Shown here: positions 52,316 through 60,496 of the stretch, piece by piece
How the letters are laid out: each line of letters starts with the position of its first letter
How positions within the stretch are numbered: the first letter of the stretch is position 1
Source: G020348385 sp964538085
GTDB taxonomy: Bacteria > Acidobacteriota > Aminicenantia > Aminicenantales > Aminicenantaceae
DNA length: 64,000 nt
Assembly: GCA_964538085.1 (NCBI GenBank)
Contig: CAZIDF010000009.1
Span: 69,093 to 133,092 of the forward strand
Reading direction: 5' to 3'
Notes under the pieces: model-generated
What the model was told of the DNA's origin: nothing
The model's database searches: none
Seen by the model: the letters and a program-made list of their open reading frames with translations, nothing else
Position numbers and translations under genes: made by a program

Positions 52316-54217
52316 TTAAAACAACAAAAATCCTAATAAGAGAATCGCGCCCAATAGGAAAATCAGGGCATAATCTTTGATAAATCCAGTCTGAAAATAA
52401 CTCAAAATTTTACCGAAGAAATTGGTCGTCTTTGCAGAACCGTTGACGATCCCGTCGATGACTTTGAGGTCGAAATGATCGTATACGATCTCAGACCCCT
52501 TTATGGTGGAGTTCACCAACGCTGTGTTGACGATTTCATCCACGTAGTATTTGTTATACAGAAGTTTATACAGTTTAGGAAATCGAGCGACAAGGTTGTG
52601 CGGGATCTTGGGATTCTTGATGTAAAATACCCAAGCTACAAAAATCCCTGTCACCGCCACGCCAACCGAGATCAAGATGAGCAGCCATTCCATTCCCAAG
52701 CTCAGGTGGGCTTCATGAGCGCCGTGGATAACAGGCTCCAAGAAGCGGCCAAAAAAGTTCACGTCTTTTCCGACAACCACAGGAAGACCGACATAACCGG
52801 CAACGACCGAGAAAAAGGCTAAGAGAACGAGGGGGATAGTCATAGAAGAAGGAGACTCATGCAGGTGTTCTTTTGCATGGGAAGTGAGTCGTTCTTGGCC
52901 GAAAAAGGTAAGGAATATCAAGCGGAACATGTAAAAGGCGGTTAAAACCGCTCCAAAAATGCCCAGAGCCCATACGAAATACTGGCCGTTGGCATAAGCG
53001 CTGGTTAAAATCGCATCCTTGGAAAAGAATCCGGATAAGAAAGGAATCCCCGCAATCGCAATGGCGCCGATCAGGAAAGTGGGGTAGGTGAGGGGAAGAT
53101 ATTTCCGCAGCCCCCCCATCTTTTGCATGTTCAACTCCCCGGAAAGGGCGTGCATCACGCTCCCTGCAGCCAAAAACAAGAGGCTTTTGAAAAATGCATG
53201 TGTGTAGAGGTGAAACATGCCGGCTGCATAGGCACCAACTCCGCATCCGATAAACATATATCCGATCTGGGATATGGTCGAATAAGCCAACACCCTTTTT
53301 ATATCGTTCTGTGTCAGTGCCATGGTTGCAGCAAAAACCGCTGTCACGGCACCGATGATGGCAACGACAGAATTAGCCGAACCCGAGAATGTGAACAGGA
53401 CGTTCATCCGGGCCACCATGTAGACACCGGCCGTGACCATGGTGGCCGCGTGAATGAGGGCGCTCACAGGTGTCGGACCTTCCATAGCATCGGGAAGCCA
53501 TATGTACAAGGGTATCTGCGCTGATTTTCCCGTGGCTCCGACAAAAAGGAGGATAGCGATCAGGGTAGCCAACCCTTGGGTGATCACGCCGCCTCCGATA
53601 GCGGCATTGATAACGCTGAACTCGCCGCTTCCAATATTAACAAATATGAAGAATATGCCGAGGAGAAAAGCTGCGTCCCCGATCCTGTTGACGATAAAGG
53701 CCTTTTTACCGGCATTGGCGGCCGAATGTTTATCGAACCAAAATCCGATCAACAAGTAGGAACAGAGCCCGACCCCTTCCCATCCGACGAACATCACCAC
53801 AAGGTTTGAACCCATAACCAGGATGAGCATGGCGAATGTGAAAAGGTTTAAATAGGTGAAATAGCGTGTGTATCCCTCATCCTCTGCCATATAACCGACC
53901 GAATACACATGGATGAGAAATCCCACACCGGTCACCACTAGAGTCATGATCGAGGAAAGAGGGTCCAGTTGGAGGGCAAGGTCAGCATGGAAGCTACCGG
54001 CATGTATCCAGGCGAACAGGTTTTTTATGATGGGAAGATGCTCATGGCTGGTCTGGAGCAAACCGGCAAAAGAAATGACGGAGATGGCAAATGAGGCAAA
54101 AACAGCAAAGCAAGCCTGGAATGATACATATTTTTTCGGGAGTTTCTGCCCGAACAGGACCAGTATGAGTGTGCTCAAGGCGGGGATAAACGGAATCAGC
54201 CAGAAATAATCGGTCAT
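52316..54217 (-). CDS. nuoL: NADH-quinone oxidoreductase subunit L
   Basis: A 633-aa antiporter-like subunit, the most distal in the complex. LYIWLPDAMEGPTPVSALIHAATMV-type sequence, FVGWEGVGLCSYLLIGFW, and the long C-terminal lateral helix leading to YFQTGFIKDYAL identify it. It stands one base after nuoK. Confidence 0.96.
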   Translation of the reverse strand: MTDYFWLIPFIPALSTLILVLFGQKLPKKYVSFQACFAVFASFAISVISFAGLLQTSHEHLPIIKNLFAWIHAGSFHADLALQLDPLSSIMTLVVTGVGFLIHVYSVGYMAEDEGYTRYFTYLNLFTFAMLILVMGSNLVVMFVGWEGVGLCSYLLIGFWFDKHSAANAGKKAFIVNRIGDAAFLLGIFFIFVNIGSGEFSVINAAIGGGVITQGLATLIAILLFVGATGKSAQIPLYIWLPDAMEGPTPVSALIHAATMVTAGVYMVARMNVLFTFSGSANSVVAIIGAVTAVFAATMALTQNDIKRVLAYSTISQIGYMFIGCGVGAYAAGMFHLYTHAFFKSLLFLAAGSVMHALSGELNMQKMGGLRKYLPLTYPTFLIGAIAIAGIPFLSGFFSKDAILTSAYANGQYFVWALGIFGAVLTAFYMFRLIFLTFFGQERLTSHAKEHLHESPSSMTIPLVLLAFFSVVAGYVGLPVVVGKDVNFFGRFLEPVIHGAHEAHLSLGMEWLLILISVGVAVTGIFVAWVFYIKNPKIPHNLVARFPKLYKLLYNKYYVDEIVNTALVNSTIKGSEIVYDHFDLKVIDGIVNGSAKTTNFFGKILSYFQTGFIKDYALIFLLGAILLLGFLLF

Positions 54218-54218
54218 T

Positions 54219-54521
54219 TTATCCTTTCATCGAGTTTATGTCTTCGGTTCTTATGGACTTTTTTTGCCGGTATATCAAAAGAATGATAGCCAAACCTACG
54301 GCTGCTTCAGCCGCAGCCACGGTGATAACGAAAAAGACGATGATCTGCCCATCCAGAGATGTGAAAGACTTGGCGAACGTAAGAAAAGCCAAGTTGGCCG
54401 CATTGAACATGATCTCGATCGACATAAACTGGGTGATCAGATCGCGTTTTATGAAAAAGGCGATTGCACCCAGGGCGAAAAGGATGATGCTTAGGATCAA
54501 AAAATAGTTTAGCGGAATCAT
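54219..54521 (-). CDS. nuoK: NADH-quinone oxidoreductase subunit K
   Basis: A 100-aa three-helix subunit with the membrane glutamates in SIEIMFNAANLAF and AAAEAAVGLAI that are part of the proton path. Overlaps nuoJ by ATGA. Confidence 0.96.
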   Translation of the reverse strand: MIPLNYFLILSIILFALGAIAFFIKRDLITQFMSIEIMFNAANLAFLTFAKSFTSLDGQIIVFFVITVAAAEAAVGLAIILLIYRQKKSIRTEDINSMKG

Positions 54522-55015
54522 TCAGTGTCTCTCTTTTTAACCAGAACGATCGCCCCCACCAGGGCAGCGATGATCAATATCGACGTGATCTCGAATGGAT
54601 ACAGATATTTGGTGAAAAGAAGCCGGCCGAGGTCTGTCGGGTTGCCCAGGGTTTCGGATGCCACAGAGCTGATCGGTTCAAGAGCGCCTTTTGTTGTCAG
54701 CACGAGCTCCACGATCAGTACGATAGCGACAACGACCGCAAAAACCTTTGTCCATCTCTTTTTTTCAGGCTCCATTCCTTTTCTCAGGTTGATCATCATG
54801 ACAACGAAGATAAAAAGGATCATGATGGCCCCGGCGTAGATGATGATCTGGACTGCAGCGATGAACGGGGCCTCGAGAAGGGCGAACAGGCCACCCATAC
54901 ACACAAAAGCAAGGATCAAAAAAAGAGCATTGTACGCTTGGTCTTTGGATATGATCATTCCCAAGACTGATGCTATGCTGACGATTGCGAGTAGAAAAAA
55001 TAAGAATTGGGCCAT
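54518..55015 (-). CDS. nuoJ: NADH-quinone oxidoreductase subunit J
   Basis: A 165-aa five-helix subunit; ALLEAPFIAAVQIIIYAGAIM is its family signature. It is the first gene of nuoJKLMN. The upstream 130 bp and the divergent tRNA-fMet show no nuoA-I genes, so the peripheral arm and NuoA/H must be encoded elsewhere. Confidence 0.95.
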   Translation of the reverse strand: MAQFLFFLLAIVSIASVLGMIISKDQAYNALFLILAFVCMGGLFALLEAPFIAAVQIIIYAGAIMILFIFVVMMINLRKGMEPEKKRWTKVFAVVVAIVLIVELVLTTKGALEPISSVASETLGNPTDLGRLLFTKYLYPFEITSILIIAALVGAIVLVKKRDTE

Positions 55016-55146
55016 TTTTTAAGTCCCTAATTATATTTTTTGCTATCCTGTAATGTCAAGGTTTTTTTGCTTTTACAGTGTATGAATTTTTTATGGGAGA
55101 AAACGGGCTTAATTTCGATAGGATGGGGATAATTTTTACAATTGTT

Positions 55147-55174
55147 TTGACAAAAAAAAACAGAGTGTTATAAT
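55147..55174 (+). promoter_or_regulatory. Promoter of tRNA-fMet
   Basis: TTGACA (55147-55152) and TATAAT (55169-55174) are both perfect, with a 16-nt spacer, 13 nt before the tRNA. A strong promoter is expected for an initiator tRNA and might also read into the integrated island. Confidence 0.85.
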
Positions 55175-55186
55175 AATCGTCGGTAC

Positions 55187-55263
<77 letters not shown>

Positions 55264-55345
55264 ATTCATTTTCAACCACTTACGCAAAAATCCACTCCCA
55301 AAGGGCCCATAACCCGTTCATTAGCCCCCCATATAGGAGGGAAAT

Positions 55346-55955
55346 ATGACTACTACTTTGAAAGGGATAGTGTCTGCCTTTCTGTCCACTAGGAGGCTAA
55401 GAAACCTGAGCCCCAATACAATCACCTTTTACAGCCAGCATCTCAACAAGTTCCAGGCGTTTATGGAGTCAGACTATCCTGATGTATCTCTGGAGCAGAT
55501 TGACCACACTATTTTGAGGGAGTATGTTTCAGGACTTAAAGAGAATCATTCAGCGGGAGGAGTAAACCACCATATCAAAGTACTGAAGATTCTCTTTAAA
55601 TTCATGGTAGAGGAAGGAATTATTAATGAGAATCCTTCTAAAAAGGTTTCAAGGATCAAGACTAACCAAACTGCCATTGCTACTTTCTCTAATGAACAAA
55701 TCATGGAAATGTTGAAAGTTACAAAGTATCAAATGGATTTCCCAGGAATCAGAAATTACGCACTAATCACTTTGTTATATGACACCGGTTGTAGGATATC
55801 GGAATTATTAGAGCTTAAAATTGATGATATTCAGCCTTCAGAAAATCCTTGGGCATAGAACTCTTGATATGGTCAGGAATTACGTGAATATCACATTCAA
55901 GGATATACAATCACAGCACAGTAAATTTAGCCCAGGCGTTAGTCTTTATGATTAA
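55346..55955 (+). pseudogene. Tyrosine integrase, internally deleted and frameshifted
   Basis: The first 165 codons encode the SAM-like core-binding domain (NLSPNTITFYSQHLNKFQAF) and the start of the catalytic domain with the first active Arg (Arg150 in DTGCRISELLELKI). The frame then ends in TAG at 55856-55858. From about 55839 another frame reads KILGHRTLDMVRNYVNIT, the final integrase motif with His and the Tyr nucleophile, to TAA at 55953-55955. The ~80 residues normally between (Lys, HxxR) are gone. The gene follows AGGAGG. It cannot encode an active recombinase. Confidence 0.88.
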
Positions 55956-56314
55956 GAACAGGGCAGGTTCATTGCCAGAAAATACTAACATTTTCAGTGG
56001 ACCATTTTTGCGGGAGGAGGTCCGTTGTGTTAGAAGAATTTAGAACTCATTTTTATAATTATCGCATAGGAATTGCTATGAATCAAATTGATATAAAAAC
56101 CAATGTAGTGCACTTCTTTTCAAAGCTCGTTAGATTTGACTTAAGTTAGGATATATGCGAAAATAAATCAAAATGGTATTGAAATTCATTTAAACCGCCT
56201 TTAATCCCTCCCTTAAACTCTTTTCTGGGTATTATCCTTCTGGGGGAAATCCTATAAAAGGGTGTCAAGGTTTATTTAAATATAACAAAAGCAATATTTT
56301 TTTGGAGATATAAG
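55956..56314. other. Intergenic, AT-rich, no supported gene
   Basis: A short frame (55949-56041, about 30 codons) follows the integrase relic and may be further gene debris. An inverted pair GGACC/GGTCC flanks a G-rich stretch near 56000-56022. Before uspA the sequence is almost pure A/T, with possible -10 boxes around 56270-56283 but no convincing -35. No RNA gene recognised. Confidence 0.4.
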
Positions 56315-56785
56315 ATGTTGCCCTTAAAAAAAATACTATTACCTGCTGTTTTTAGCGGGCCTTCTTATGAAGCACTTAAAATCGCAAAGGAAATGGCAAT
56401 GCATTTTTCATCCGAGTTATTTTTTATCCATGTCATTCCCCCTCTTCCTCCGTTTGCTCCTCCGCCAAAGGATAAGCCCAGCTTTAACATCACGGCATAT
56501 GTTAAAAATCTCCACTCATCTGCAGAAAAATCGCTTCAAGAAGTGATTGATAAAATAATTGGGAATAAACTGAAGGCACATATTTCAGTCGCTCATGGGG
56601 ATGTGGCTGAAAAAATTGCTCGACATGCGCATAAGAAAAATATTGATCTCATCATCATAGCTAGCCATGGAACGACTGGTTGGAAAAAAACTTTCCTTGG
56701 ATCAGTTACCGAAAAACTCATACGCATTTCTATAGTTCCTACATTAATTATTTGTAAGCCTTTAGAAAAGAATAAGCATAAATGA
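56315..56785 (+). CDS. Universal stress protein, UspA family
   Basis: A 156-aa protein with the Usp alpha/beta fold: start KKILLPAVFSGPSYEALKIA, then ELFFIHVIPPLP, and the ATP-loop-like ending IIASHGTTGWKKTFLGSVTEKLI. The GxxG...GS pattern suggests the ATP-binding subclass. Usp proteins help cells survive starvation and stress. It overlaps the next gene by ATGA and opens the island's cargo operon. Confidence 0.9.
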   Translation: MLPLKKILLPAVFSGPSYEALKIAKEMAMHFSSELFFIHVIPPLPPFAPPPKDKPSFNITAYVKNLHSSAEKSLQEVIDKIIGNKLKAHISVAHGDVAEKIARHAHKKNIDLIIIASHGTTGWKKTFLGSVTEKLIRISIVPTLIICKPLEKNKHK

Positions 56786-57216
56786 AAAAGAAATTCACTC
56801 CTGAACAAGTTAAAAATGGCAAGGTGGTTTATACGTTCGAGGCTTTCTTGAGTGACTTGTGGGAAGATGTCAAATCCACTTTGTCCAAAGAATATTCTAA
56901 GAAAATGTCAGTTAAGGAACAGCAAGACGGAAAGCATGAAGAAATCATAAGAGACGTATTTAATTTTGTGTATGAACTCTGTTATCTGGCAGCAATGAAT
57001 CATCCAGAATTGAAATTGATGCTTGAAAAAGTTGATACTGAAAACAGGGATATCGTGCAAAAGACCTTAATATCCAATAAGGAAAATATTGCTTTATTGC
57101 ACGCAATTTTTATGAGAAGAATTGCTAATAGACTTGAACAGGGCTTAACGAAACGGCAGGCTGTGAAAGCGACCATAGAAGAAAGCAAAAGCGTTTTTAC
57201 AAATTGGATGAATTGA
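56782..57216 (+). CDS. Hypothetical helical protein of the island
   Basis: A 144-aa, soluble, mostly helical protein with no signal peptide or membrane helix and no recognised family. It reads EAFLSDLWEDVKSTLSKEYS early and RIANRLEQGLTKRQAVKATI near the end. The tight junction with uspA and the 15-nt gap to the sigma-factor gene suggest a linked role, for example as an accessory or anti-sigma protein. That is only a guess from position. Confidence 0.7.
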   Translation: MKKKFTPEQVKNGKVVYTFEAFLSDLWEDVKSTLSKEYSKKMSVKEQQDGKHEEIIRDVFNFVYELCYLAAMNHPELKLMLEKVDTENRDIVQKTLISNKENIALLHAIFMRRIANRLEQGLTKRQAVKATIEESKSVFTNWMN

Positions 57217-57231
57217 GGAACCAGTCTACAA

Positions 57232-58782
57232 ATGGGAAAAAATCACACACAACTAATTAAGTCATTTTTTGACAGTTCAAATTTTGATGCAAATTTTAAG
57301 GACTTTATTGATTCTTTAAATGGAAAACAAAAATATTCACGACGTAGAAAAAGTGAGATCTCTGAAAATGAGGGTGTTTTTCGGATTGAGGATTTAAAGC
57401 ACACGGCAGATCCTGTTAAGCTGTATTTAAGAGAGACGGGAAAAACTCCACTCCTGACCCGGTCTGGTGAAGTCGTCATAGCAAAACGGATAGAAAGGAG
57501 TAAAAAAAACATAATCAAAGCCCTTGCCAAGTCTAGCTTTTTGCTGAAAAAGATTTATAAAGTCGGTGATGATGCAAAAGAAAATCCTTATTTAATTCAC
57601 AAGATTTTCAATGATAGTGAGAACGATCTGAAAGGAGAGGGTATTGAGGGAAAAATATTCCGGATTTTAAGCAATATAAAAGAGATTAGAGATTTGGATG
57701 CCCAATTGAGGGCAATTCCTAAAAGAAGAAAATACACAATAAGACGAGGGCGAATATTTGTTCGTATTATAAGACTTATTCAGGAACTCCACATTAAACC
57801 ATTTTTTTTCGAAGAGATAACGGAAGAACTTTTTAGCAAGTTGAAAGCTATGATGAAACTCACCAGAAACAGAGAAGAAATAGTCTCTTTGTTACAAAAT
57901 TCAAGAAGCCATAATATAAAACAGAAACACAACGAGAAGAAAAGGAATATTGATAAAGAATTAAGACTAATAAAGAGAGAGGTCGGGCTTGATTTCAAAG
58001 CTTTAAACAATATTATTCGAGTGATCTCAAGCGAAAAAGTTATTGAACAAAAGGCAAAAAAAGAATTGGTAAAGGCGAACCTAAGATTAGTAATAGCCAT
58101 CGCAAAAAAATATGTAAACCGTAACCTGCACTTTCTTGATTTGATTCAAGAAGGAAACATGGGATTGATGAAATCTGTAGATAAATTTGAGTACCGAAAA
58201 GGTTACAAATTTTCGACATATGCCACGTGGTGGATAAGACAATCAATAACTAGAGCTGTCGCCGATCAAGCAAGGACTATAAGAATCCCGGTGCATATGA
58301 ACGAAACAATTATGCGGATGAATAAGATTTGCCAGATTTTGGTTCAAAATAACGGTAAAGAACCGAGTTGGGAAGAAATCGCAAAAATGATGAACCTTCC
58401 TGTTAAAAAAATTAGAAAAATTGCAAAGATCGCACAGCAACCTATTTCACTCGAAACGCCAATCGGAGATGATGCTAACGCTTCTCTAAAGGATTTTATT
58501 GAAGATAATAATACCCCTTTACCAGATGACATATTTGTTCGAACTAGTCAAAAAGAGAAAATTGATGAAGCTCTTAAATCTCTTAATGAAAGAGAAGCCG
58601 CAATTCTAAGAATGCGATTTGGAATCGGAAGTGGAAATGAGCATACACTGGATGAGGTTGGACAAAAGTTCAGAGTAACAAGAGAGCGTATAAGACAGAT
58701 CGAAGCAAAGGCTATGAGAAAATTAAGAAGGCCTAAGCGTAGAAAAAAACTAGAATCACTGTTAACAGAGACTATGACATGA
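57232..58782 (+). CDS. RNA polymerase sigma factor, RpoD/SigA type, island-borne
   Basis: A 516-aa primary-type sigma factor. Region 1.2 (DPVKLYLRETGKTPLLTRSGE, residues ~62-85), region 2 (LVIAIAKKYVNRNLHFLDLI with FSTYATWWIRQSITRAV), region 3 (PSWEEIAKMMNLP) and region 4 (HTLDEVGQKFRVTRERIRQI) are complete. Between 1.2 and 2 lies a diverged, lysine-rich stretch. Lysine and isoleucine use and low G+C differ from the chromosome genes. Known RpoD paralogues often serve stress responses; promoters it reads are unknown. Confidence 0.92.
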   Translation: MGKNHTQLIKSFFDSSNFDANFKDFIDSLNGKQKYSRRRKSEISENEGVFRIEDLKHTADPVKLYLRETGKTPLLTRSGEVVIAKRIERSKKNIIKALAKSSFLLKKIYKVGDDAKENPYLIHKIFNDSENDLKGEGIEGKIFRILSNIKEIRDLDAQLRAIPKRRKYTIRRGRIFVRIIRLIQELHIKPFFFEEITEELFSKLKAMMKLTRNREEIVSLLQNSRSHNIKQKHNEKKRNIDKELRLIKREVGLDFKALNNIIRVISSEKVIEQKAKKELVKANLRLVIAIAKKYVNRNLHFLDLIQEGNMGLMKSVDKFEYRKGYKFSTYATWWIRQSITRAVADQARTIRIPVHMNETIMRMNKICQILVQNNGKEPSWEEIAKMMNLPVKKIRKIAKIAQQPISLETPIGDDANASLKDFIEDNNTPLPDDIFVRTSQKEKIDEALKSLNEREAAILRMRFGIGSGNEHTLDEVGQKFRVTRERIRQIEAKAMRKLRRPKRRKKLESLLTETMT

Positions 58783-58899
58783 TGTGAAATCCATTTTATC
58801 TTTGCCATTCTGACTTTGTGCTTAAATATTGGGATTTTGGTCATTGCATTTTAATAGAATGATCCTTCTTAAGAAAGGATCAAAAGGAGGTGTTTATTC

Positions 58900-59109
58900 T
58901 TGGCTTTTGTACTAGTCAAAGAAAATGAATCCTTGGAGAACGCTCTCAGAAGATTCAGAAGAAAAGTTCAACAAGAAGGCATAATGAGAGATTACAAGAA
59001 GAGTTCTTTTTACTTAAAACCTGGCGATAAAAAAAGAATGAAAGAACATCGTGCCCGTAAACGCATAAGAAGATATCTCAAGAAAAGACAGGAAAGAGAA
59101 ATTTGGTGA
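58900..59109 (+). CDS. rpsU: 30S ribosomal protein S21, island-borne
   Basis: A 69-aa basic protein, MAFVLVKENESLENALRRFR and then KRIRRYLKKRQ, matching bS21. The start is a TTG 9 nt after AAGGAGG. bS21 sits near the anti-Shine-Dalgarno end of 16S rRNA and affects which mRNAs start. In many bacteria rpsU and rpoD are neighbours (macromolecular synthesis operon); here dnaG is missing and both are on the island. It may replace or add to a chromosomal copy. Confidence 0.92.
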   Translation: MAFVLVKENESLENALRRFRRKVQQEGIMRDYKKSSFYLKPGDKKRMKEHRARKRIRRYLKKRQEREIW

Positions 59110-59230
59110 TTTCTTAAATGAGCAGAATACCGGGCATTGACATACAGAGACATCTATTTGACTCATGTTCCATGAGATGTTATAAAACCCAGTCATTGGC
59201 CTAGTCCAATTGGCACAGGAGATTATTTGC

Positions 59231-60445
59231 ATGAAAAGTCTGGATGATTATCTTCCTTTAGTCGGCGAGAAAGTAGCGGGACAGATCTACCAGAAAGCTC
59301 ACCGTCTGATCAATAAGCACATTGTACATATAAACTCAACTGCTCATGGTGGCGGAGTTGCGGAGATCCTCAACAATCTTATTGTGTTATTAAACGATAT
59401 TGGAGTGGATGCGGGGTGGCGGGTGATGATCGGTCAATCTGATTTTTTCTCGATCACAAAGAAATTTCATAATGGTTTGCAAGGCAATTCTATTAATCTT
59501 AGTAACAATAAGAAAAGACTTTATTTAGAAACCAACGACCGCTTTTCTCGATTCACCCACTTGTTCCATGACTGCGTGATTGTGCACGATCCCCAACCTC
59601 TTCCTCTCATCAAATTCAATAAAAAGATTCAACCCTGGATTTGGCGATGCCATATCGATATCACTCATCCAAATCCAGAGCTCTGGAATTTTGTTAAAAC
59701 ATTTATCCTCCGCTACGATCTGATGGTCATTTCCAGCGAGCAGTTCAGGAAAGACGATCTTCCACTGGAACAAAAGATAATTCATCCGTCTATTGATCCA
59801 TTGTCCCCGAAAAACATGGATCTTTCAGATGATCTTATTGCCAAAACTTTAAAGAAGTTCGATATTCCCATGGATAAGCCCCTTATTACCCAGGTATCTC
59901 GCTTCGATCCTTGGAAAGATCCTGAGGGAGTTCTGAAGGTTTTTGATGAAGTGAAAGAAAAAGTGGATTGCCGTCTGGTCTACTGTTATAACATGGCGCC
60001 GGATGATCCAGAAGGCATCATCATATACAACAAGATGAAAAAAATCGCAGAAAAATATCTGAAAAGAAATGATGTTCTATTCAGGCTCGGAGACAACCAG
60101 ATCCTGGTGAATGTCCTTCAAAGGGTGTCGTCGGTCATTCTGCAAAAATCGATCAGGGAAGGATTTGGGCTCACAGTTTCAGAAGCCCAATGGAAGGAGA
60201 CGCCAGTGGTAGCTTCACGTGTGGGGGGTATCCCAGAGCAGGTTATCGACGGTAAAACCGGTTTTTTGGTGGATCCTCAGGATATAACCGGATGTGCGGA
60301 AAAAGTGATCATGTTGATCAAGGACAAAAAGCTTGCCACCAAAATGGGTAAAGAAGCAAAAGAATTCATTAAACAAAAATTCCTGATCACACGCCATCTC
60401 GACGATTATCTTGACCTTTTGATAGATGTTTTGAGTGGGAAGTAG
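59231..60445 (+). CDS. treT: TreT-like trehalose synthase (GT4 glycosyltransferase)
   Basis: A 404-aa GT-B enzyme. HINSTAHGGGVAEIL near the start and HIDITHPNPELW are typical of trehalose glycosyltransferring synthase, which joins NDP-glucose and glucose to trehalose; KSIREGFGLTVSEAQWKETP is the GT4 donor-site motif. The ATG at 59231 has GGAG 9 nt upstream; an in-frame TTG seven codons earlier is less likely. Sucrose or other disaccharide synthase activity cannot be ruled out. Confidence 0.82.
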   Translation: MKSLDDYLPLVGEKVAGQIYQKAHRLINKHIVHINSTAHGGGVAEILNNLIVLLNDIGVDAGWRVMIGQSDFFSITKKFHNGLQGNSINLSNNKKRLYLETNDRFSRFTHLFHDCVIVHDPQPLPLIKFNKKIQPWIWRCHIDITHPNPELWNFVKTFILRYDLMVISSEQFRKDDLPLEQKIIHPSIDPLSPKNMDLSDDLIAKTLKKFDIPMDKPLITQVSRFDPWKDPEGVLKVFDEVKEKVDCRLVYCYNMAPDDPEGIIIYNKMKKIAEKYLKRNDVLFRLGDNQILVNVLQRVSSVILQKSIREGFGLTVSEAQWKETPVVASRVGGIPEQVIDGKTGFLVDPQDITGCAEKVIMLIKDKKLATKMGKEAKEFIKQKFLITRHLDDYLDLLIDVLSGK

Positions 60446-60496
60446 AGGATTTGAATTTATTACTGTCACGCGCTAGACTATAAGAAAAACTAGCTC

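Noticed and set aside
59211..59230. A sigma-54 promoter (TGGCAC ... TTGCA)
   Set aside because: The two boxes are too far apart, and the stretch is the treT ribosome-binding region.
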